A program made the position numbers and the translations under genes. Positions 57,401-64,000 of a stretch of DNA of 64,000 bases are shown here, piece after piece. Source of the stretch: Trichaptum fuscoviolaceum (Eukaryota > Basidiomycota > Agaricomycetes > Hymenochaetales > Trichaptaceae); assembly GCA_910574455.1 (NCBI GenBank), contig CAJSYZ010000007.1, positions 4,568,760-4,632,759 on the forward strand. The letters run 5' to 3'. Under the pieces are notes generated by a model. That model saw nothing but the letters and a program-made list of their open reading frames with translations, searched no databases and was not told where the DNA came from. How positions within the stretch are numbered: the first letter of the stretch is position 1; every line of letters starts with the position of its first letter.

Positions 57401-58673
57401 AGTAAAAGGTCAAAGATGAAAAATACTAGTGAGACTTACAGTGTGAAAGGGGAATTGACAAAGAGACGAAAGCAAGCTGCTTTATACATGAGCCCTCTTA
57501 AGCGAGTCAGGGTCGAATTTTTCGGACCCATTCACACAGAACACATTTTCCTTGAATTTATTATTTTGACATGGTATCTTAGTGATTCAGACATGCATTT
57601 TAATGGTCCTGAATAACTCAGAATTGTGCACAGAGGTCTCGAGGGAGAAGAATGCTGTCCAAAATATGCTCAGGGTCAATTCGTGTCAGGGCCCTGGCAT
57701 TGCCAATTCAAGCTACCTAACCTCCTATGCTTTCAGCCATGACCTTCGAGCAGGCCATCAAGCTCATCACATTGTGCAAAGCCTTCGGAAATCGACTATA
57801 GTCGACAATGGCACCTACACTAGCATGATTGACAATGCTCTCAGCTCCGAACCTGGACACGGAGAGGTGAGTGTGTTCTCCGGCTCTTGCATGTCTTCCT
57901 TTGGCTCGCATCGTTCAGGATACTCATTCCTTCTGATAGAAGGCTCTGAAGCACCTGGGAAGGGACTTGGCAGGACGTAATAGCACCTGCTAAGCGAAAT
58001 GTGCGACAGAAACCATCCAGCTCTCAGAATTTCCGGCTGAACTCTGCCAGGCAGCCAAGGGCCTATTCAATACACAATGGCACAATACCTGAGCTCTATC
58101 TCGTATGTCAGGCCATCAGAGCATCAAGAATGGACCTCAATCTCTCGACTAAAGCTACTCCGCTCTCCCCCCAGCTCTCGAACTCGACCCGCGCATGCCG
58201 TGCAATCGCTGCACGGCTCATACCTCCCATTCACTCGGAAGACATCTTCCATACTTCGCCTCGCTCATTTCGCATCAGATTCCAGGGGTTAAGGGTCTCG
58301 GCTAGGCTGGTGGGAATGACGCTAGTGAGCAAGCGCTGTCTGGAACAACCGGCAGCAGAATTTTTGGTGAGCACTTTGCCGTCTGCACAGAGAGTGCATT
58401 TGGCACATTCTACCACTATTATCATGTTTTCTTGCAGCTTCGGAGGGTGCTGGAGAGGTATGAGGGGTTGGGTAGAGGTCAACTGGAGGTATTCTGAGGG
58501 ACGGGAGGGACAGGATAGCTGTTTGGCGCTGGAAACACTTGTCCGGAGGTTTGCCCGGGCTCTGTAGAAACGACACAATCTTCTTTGCTTGGCATTTTCT
58601 ATGGTATTGTAGCCTATCGGTGAGTATAGGCCGATGACTTCTCTGCCTGACAAGGTCTATGGCCTTCGAAGGG

Positions 58674-58775
58674 TATAAATACAGGTCAGTTCTGTCCCGA
58701 GGTTCACCAGGCTCTTCGCCCTTCCCCCTCTCTCTTCATTCTCTCTCCTCTTTCACACTATTCTAATTTCTCACT
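58674..58775 (+). promoter_or_regulatory. TATA box and pyrimidine tract, copy 4
   Basis: TATAAATA at 58674-58681 with the conserved CT-rich tract. The core is unaffected by the indels that damage other parts of this copy. Confidence 0.63.
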
Positions 58776-60213
58776 GCAATTGCATTTGATATTTATCTCT
58801 GCATTCTGACTTTAATCACTTTTGTTTCTTGCTTTCCGCTAGCTCTTTGCTGTTAGATCAGTAAGTGTTCACAGTTTCAGTATTATTCTCAGGCTTATAT
58901 TAACTCTGCTTTTGACGCGCCAGCTCTTCCATCGCTTTGGACCACGATTCGAATAACAATAGAGGGACTTCACTCCGAGTCAAGTCTATCTGTGAAATTT
59001 TAGGGTCTCTATATCTCAGCTGCTCGAGGCTATGGCTTCAGGTGTAATTGACTGCACGCGCCGTAGGAGATCGAATCTGCAACTTGAAGCTGGCCTTACT
59101 GCTCTGTATTGGTTTTCACTCGGTACTATGGCTACTTTTCCTCTCTCTCACGTTCTACTACCTGCTCACAAAGTCTGACATCCAAATGTGAACTATTGCT
59201 ATCTTCATTCACTGGCTCTTATATGTCCGGGACACGAAGGACGGATGCAGATTAGAAAGCAAAGTAGATATCAGGTTAAGGACGGACAGGTCAGTCAATA
59301 TTCAGTCGATGTATCGCACTAATAGGCAGGGTATACCTCTACGACCTGCCAGTGTCCCACCGCCGACTCAAGCTCGGAAGCTCTTGAGACTATCCTGCAT
59401 AGAAACCAATCTTGACACAAACAGGGTTTTCTATCTCAAGTTCATTGAGCTATTGTATTGCTCAAGGTACTGTTCTCAGCTATTGATTATCGACGGTCAA
59501 ACACGATCGTCAGGTTATGCATTCTCTCGCACCCTTGCTTCAGATGAAATTGATTCCGGTCGCCACGTCAGCCGTGACCGTGACCGTAGGCTGGCGATAG
59601 GAAGGAATGGCGGAGTGCTGAAAGTTGCATCGCAGTAAGTGACATTTACTTTTTATCTTTGAATAAGAAAGCTGAAGAAAGAATGTTAGGACAAAGCTGA
59701 GATTGAATCTGTGGTCGAGTTCTACTTCTTGCCTCCGTGGTACGCAAGAACCTGAACTCGCAGAGCATTGTCATGGCTATTAAGAATGACCGAGACGCAT
59801 GGCAGCTCTGTGGCCTGGACTTGACCTTAACTCTGGTTTTCAGTTATCGGGCTCGAACAAAATTTGAGAGACATGGATCACTATAAGGTAATTTCCCTTG
59901 CGGCACTTCTTGTCTTCCGCGCTCATCATCAACGCCGCATGCTCGTCAAGTGCGCGTCAAGAATCAAGCCATCTAGCTAATCTATAGCACATCCATCACC
60001 ACTGAGGCCGACGTCAAGTACGATTCAACACAACAGCACTTCGCGATTGTGAGCAAGAGGCCAGCTTTGGATGTCCTTCAAGCTGTTACAGCCCACGCTG
60101 TAGTGCGTCCGTCGATTGACTACAGTTCACCAGGGCGCGCTTGCTCGGAGTACTTGGAGGCGCTTTGCAAGTCATTGAACGCTAGCGCTGCTCGCTAGTC
60201 AGGTTGTATCGCT

Positions 60214-60882
60214 ATGCGTAACGTGCACGAACATAACAATTACGGAGCTACTGGGCGATGTCTACAACACAAACCTGGTTCCGTGTAAGTTTGTCATTTA
60301 ATACTATGAAGCCAAGTATGCTTATAACTTGCTGCAAGCTATTTCTCGCTATTTTCGTCACCTATACGCCGTCGTCTCCGCTCTTACAACGCAAATTCGA
60401 TGGATGCAAGGGATGGGCGAGAATGATGGCCAGGGATGGCCGGAAGTGTACGTCCATGTCAACTTATGGAAAGTTTCATCGAGACCTAATAGACTTTATT
60501 CTCGCAGCCTGTGATGTTCTGGCATATGGTCAAGGCGTATCAGTACACAACTCTCCTCTTTTGAAATACTCGTGGGTATCGCCTCGAAGAACTGTCCCGC
60601 GATCAGGATGGTTAGCGAGCTTGTATGGATTCAGTGAGTAGCATCGTCGAATCTCCAAAAGATATACTGGATTGATTTTCGACAGCGAACGGAAAGTGTT
60701 CTATCGCGACGGAAGCTGCCGGCTTCAAGCATAATGTGGAGCAGCGAAAACAGTATGTATTCTTTATTATATTCATGTACACGGCTAATCAGATTTCTAA
60801 TTGTATTCACCACTGCAATGTACATCCTCTACACAGTAGCTCTTCGGCGTACAATAACCGCTCCTTGCTCTTTGCGCGGTGA
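60214..60882 (+). pseudogene. Small unknown gene, copy 4, broken
   Basis: Indels within exon 1 (near 60282, 60290, 60352), the first intron, exon 2 (near 60560), and a rearranged shorter segment in exon 3 near 60690-60720 destroy the frame seen in the other three copies. Confidence 0.6.
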
Positions 60883-61274
60883 CGAAGTCATCGGGAGGAC
60901 GACCATATTGCGGAATACAGGAGTCGACTTGACGGAAGCGAACAAGAATGCGAGCTTGAGCAGGAAGACCATGTCATCGATTGTAGCTATCAGTGTTCAG
61001 AGAGCGTGAAGAATCGATGCTGTTAACACATGCAAGTGAATATTGAGCAAAAGAACAGACTGAGACGATGCACCCTAAGCAATTCGGCAAGCTAGTGCTC
61101 ACCCTCGTTACACCGCGATTCAAGTACGGCGGTTTGCCTTCGACCATTTCCAGTATAGATTGTTAGTTATAGTCGGCGAGTCCGGTGAGAAGCGCAAGAG
61201 ACCTGATCAGGAACCATCCGGCGGGGCTTGAGTTCGAAAGCTTGACTTTTATGCCCCTCATCTTATGCTCGCAG

Positions 61275-62306
61275 CAGCCAATCTGACAATGCAGACGAAG
61301 ATGACGTGCCTCCTCGCATAAAGTATGTTCGTTTATATTATGCAACGAATATCATTCTAAAATTCCATCATGCAGCGACCCAGACAGCCTGAGGAACGGG
61401 ATAGTTAAGACATCCGATAAGAAGGCCGATTTCACTCTCCTTCTTGTTGGAGAGACTGGTGTCGGAAAGACGTCTGTCCTTTCACTTATCGCAAACGTCC
61501 TTGCCGGCCACAAGCCCGAGGAATATGTCGACGTGCATGACCCTACAAACGAAGAGGGCGGGTCACAGTCCCAAAGCCAGACGAATTCTGCGAAGGTCTA
61601 CGAGTTCACGAGTAAGAACGGCATCACGATACGCATCCTTGACACGCCTGGCCTGGCGGACACACGCGGAATATCACAGGACGAGCTTCACAAGGCCAGT
61701 ATCGCGAATGCCATAAAGGATCACATTGTCACTGTCAACGGTGTCCTCATCCTCGCCAATGGTACAGTTCCTCGCCTCGGTGCTGCAACAGACTACGCCC
61801 TCTCCACATTGTCGTCCATCTTCCCTCGTACGCTCGCCGACAACATTGCTCTCATGTTCACCAACGTCCCCAGTCCTCTATCGTGGAATTTCGAGCAGAG
61901 CTCCCTTCCCGCTGTCCTGCATGGTGCCGATCAATTCCTTCTCGACAATCCCGTTGCGATGCAGAGGAAGTACAACGAGCTCAAAGGGAAGAAGCTGCCG
62001 AAGGCGACGCTCAGACAGCTGCGCGATGGTGTAATACAGGGCGAGCGGAAGGCCCTGGACATGTTGTCGGATTTGTTCGATTGGCTTGACAAGCGAGTAG
62101 CGCAGCCAACGAAAGACATCTTGTCGCTGTATGAGCAATCGCAGACCATCGAAAAAAGCATACAAAACGCCCTTGCCCGAATGCAGCAAGCCAACACGAA
62201 GAGGAATGATCTGGAAAAGATAAAGAGAGATATTGATAAGGCAAAACTTGTGAGCAAAGACACCACTGATGAGGTTATTCTCGCTGACCAGAGCATAGGA
62301 CATTGA
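61275..62306 (+). CDS. AIG1-type P-loop GTPase, copy 4
   Basis: Exons 61275-61322 and 61376-62306. This gene is intact and identical in protein even though its neighbours in copy 4 are broken. That is notable if the indels around it are real. Confidence 0.84.
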
Positions 62307-62311
62307 CACGC

Positions 62312-63085
62312 TCAAAGACTTGCAAATGTCATTCGCAAAGATTTGATATTCGATAATCGCTCCTTGTAGTCCGAGAATTTGTAGATCAATGACAAACGAT
62401 ATCCTAATAGAACTGGCAGCATCTCATGTGACACTCCTCGTAAGTAGACCATCGACGACATAGAGAATTCCGAAGAGCCCGCAAAGTCGATATTCGTCGT
62501 TTTCGCCTCATACGTGAACCGTACTTGAGCACCGGTATATAAGGAGGGTAGCAGAAGCTCAAATATATGACCTTCCGTTGGAATATGACCGCCGCTATTA
62601 TGTCAAGAATAAGATATAACGTACGACACTAACAAGAGATAGTCACAGTACCATGAGCCAGCCCCGCAGAGAACCAGCCTATCAAGAGTCAACTTCTTGC
62701 GTACGCCGGCCTCAAAGCGGGCCTTTTGTACGAAATCATTGAACAGGGAGTTTCTGATAGAAAATTTCGAGGCAGGCAGCATCCAACAGTGAGGATCTTT
62801 CGCATGTACAGATGCAAGCCCTTTTATTGATCCTGCCTCACGGTCCGTCAGCGGCAAAGAAATCGCGCCAATACCCTTACATAAAGGCCCAAGATCGGGG
62901 CGTCAGCATAGTTGGTGGCCGTGATTGGAGCTTCTTCGAGAAGCGGAACCTTTGCCAGCGTATCAGATAATAGGGTCTGTAACGTGGTGGAGTGTTAGTG
63001 CAATATCCTAACTGCATAATGTAAGTCATATCCATACCCGAAAGTCTTGGATTTTCAGACGATTGCGATCTTTGGCGCTTGGCAT
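62312..63085 (-). pseudogene. 2OG-Fe(II) oxygenase-like gene, copy 4, frameshifted
   Basis: A 1-nt loss (CCCTTACATAAA for CCCTTTACATAAA near 62875) and a 3-nt change near 62913 in exon 2 break the frame. Substitutions near 62649, 62718 and 62819 also distinguish it. Exon 3 and exon 1 remain recognisable. Confidence 0.75.
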
Positions 63086-63476
63086 GACGGAAAGTACAAA
63101 AGAGAAGGGTATGAGGTGAGTCCCCCAAGTGATGATAAAAGGTAAAGAATGGGAGAAAATAAGCCAGAGCAGTGTACTATTTGAAGTAAAGGGGATGGCT
63201 TTGTGGCTTTGTGGTATAGCCAACGAAGTGACACGTCAGAGTAGCCCCCGCAGCATCTTTCATGAGGCAATGACGAACAAAGACACGAGAATGCGACAAC
63301 TGAACAATTTAATGTGGCTCATACGGTTAATTCAGCAGAACGAGCTACAAAGACCAGAACATAACCGCAGATCATTCTCACCCACCGAGAGTACTGCCAT
63401 ACATTTTATCGAGCTGAAGCGAAGGACGAAGAGATATGCGAAGGTGTTTGCTTGAATTAAACAAGGTACAATATTG

Positions 63477-64000
63477 CTATGATAATGCAGTCCTGTCGGA
63501 TTGGTTCGTACGGAAACTCGATTTATCCTGCATCGAATCTAGAAGAGACATTAGCCTCACGACCACTCTAAAATAACAGAGATATAGCAACCATTGTTAG
63601 TCTTATATTCTATACAGTATTCTGTGGTAAGTCGAGAACACGGCGTATGGTATCCCTAAGAGAACATTCAACGGTCTATAGTAGCAAGGAGAGAAAATCA
63701 CGCACTTTATTTCTGATTTACTTTGGAATCACTTCACGCCTGTTCCATACACTAAGGATATCTTCGCTCTGCCTCACACTCAACGTACATCCACAAATTT
63801 CAGGCTCAGACGCGTCCTCAGCCCCATTAACGTTCGCGGCCTCCAGCTTCCGAATCTGTCCCGGCGCCAGGCGCAGCAGCATCGCCATTTGACTCGCAGT
63901 CGTCGAACTGGTCGCCAACTACAGCATAACTATCTCCTCCAATCTGTCCGCAACACCCTTCTTGAGCCGAATGATCATTTTCCGCCTTGCAGATTGACCG
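63477..64000 (-). pseudogene. eIF4E2/4EHP-like factor, copy 5 3' part, frameshifted as read
   Basis: Exon 5, exon 4 and part of exon 3 of the same gene are recognisable. A 1-nt loss in exon 4 (ctatacag for ctattacag near 63613), a base lost at the intron 4 donor, and several 1-nt losses in exon 3 (near 63735, 63839, 63924) destroy the frame. This may be decay or base-call error; the 5' part lies outside the window. Confidence 0.7.
63694..64000. repeat. Tandem unit, copy 5, start only
   Basis: The first 307 bp of a fifth unit, running off the window. Compared with copies 1-4 it has many single-base losses in short runs, for example in the tracts near 63712, 63735, 63839 and 63924. Confidence 0.93.

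Larger units (their letters stand above)
55325..63693. repeat. Tandem unit, copy 4, right part
   Basis: The remainder of the fourth unit resumes at unit position 1063 after a second TG (55325-55326). Unlike copies 2 and 3 it carries numerous 1-nt insertions or deletions from about 56.5 kb onward, and a short deletion near 60,690. Several reading frames are broken as a result. Confidence 0.96.

Noticed and set aside
1..63693. LTR retrotransposon, with unit copies as long repeats
   Set aside because: The repeated units are full 9.4-kb gene-bearing segments and no reverse transcriptase, integrase or gag motifs were seen.

Overview
The window looks like nuclear DNA of a filamentous basidiomycete, probably an Agaricomycete. 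Genes are cut by short GT..AG introns of about 47-84 nt, and the recognisable families fit: an AIG1-type P-loop GTPase, a 2OG-Fe(II) oxygenase-like protein, an eIF4E2/4EHP-class cap-binding protein, a group III (Nik1-type) hybrid histidine kinase remnant and a Plavaka-type DNA transposase. No bacterial-style operons, rRNA or tRNA genes were seen.

Layout. Two structures account for nearly everything. (1) A head-to-tail tandem array of a unit of about 9.44 kb: copy 1 at 1-10039 (longer, 10,039 bp), copy 2 at 10040-19484, copy 3 at 19485-28925, copy 4 at 28926-29987 plus 55327-63693 (split by an insertion), and the start of copy 5 at 63694-64000. The unit boundary I use is arbitrary, because the window opens inside a unit. 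Each unit carries an eIF4E2-like gene (minus strand); a spacer of about 2-2.4 kb built from several dispersed short repeat families, one containing a TATATATA core; a gene-poor stretch ending in a strong TATA box and pyrimidine-rich start region; a small spliced plus-strand gene of unknown function; an AIG1-type GTPase gene (plus); and a 2OG-oxygenase-like gene (minus) that converges on the GTPase gene with 5 bp between the stops.

(2) A 25,337-bp DNA transposon (29988-55324) sits in copy 4, 246 bp upstream of the eIF4E2-like start codon. It has imperfect terminal inverted repeats of about 28 bp beginning CATCAGGGAA, a 2-bp TG target duplication and short subterminal repeats. It encodes a Plavaka/CMC(EnSpm)-type transposase in at least nine exons (minus) and a divergent multi-exon coiled-coil/acidic protein (plus) that could be its partner. 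Two further long proteins that I cannot identify, a complete DEDDy 3'-5' exonuclease-like gene with one metal-ligand aspartate replaced, and eroded fragments of host-like genes (histidine kinase, possible WD40) make up the rest. A 382-bp MITE-like element is nested inside. Its non-coding DNA is dominated by four families of short near-perfect palindromic words.

How the parts relate. The array multiplies a cap-binding translation factor together with a GTPase and an oxygenase-like gene. The transposon landed in the upstream region of one factor copy and split the array. Copy 4 right of the transposon, and copy 5, carry many 1-nt indels that break the oxygenase-like, small-gene and eIF4E2-like reading frames. 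This is either decay or poor consensus quality. Exon structures are manual predictions from splice signals and frame; no transcript data were available.
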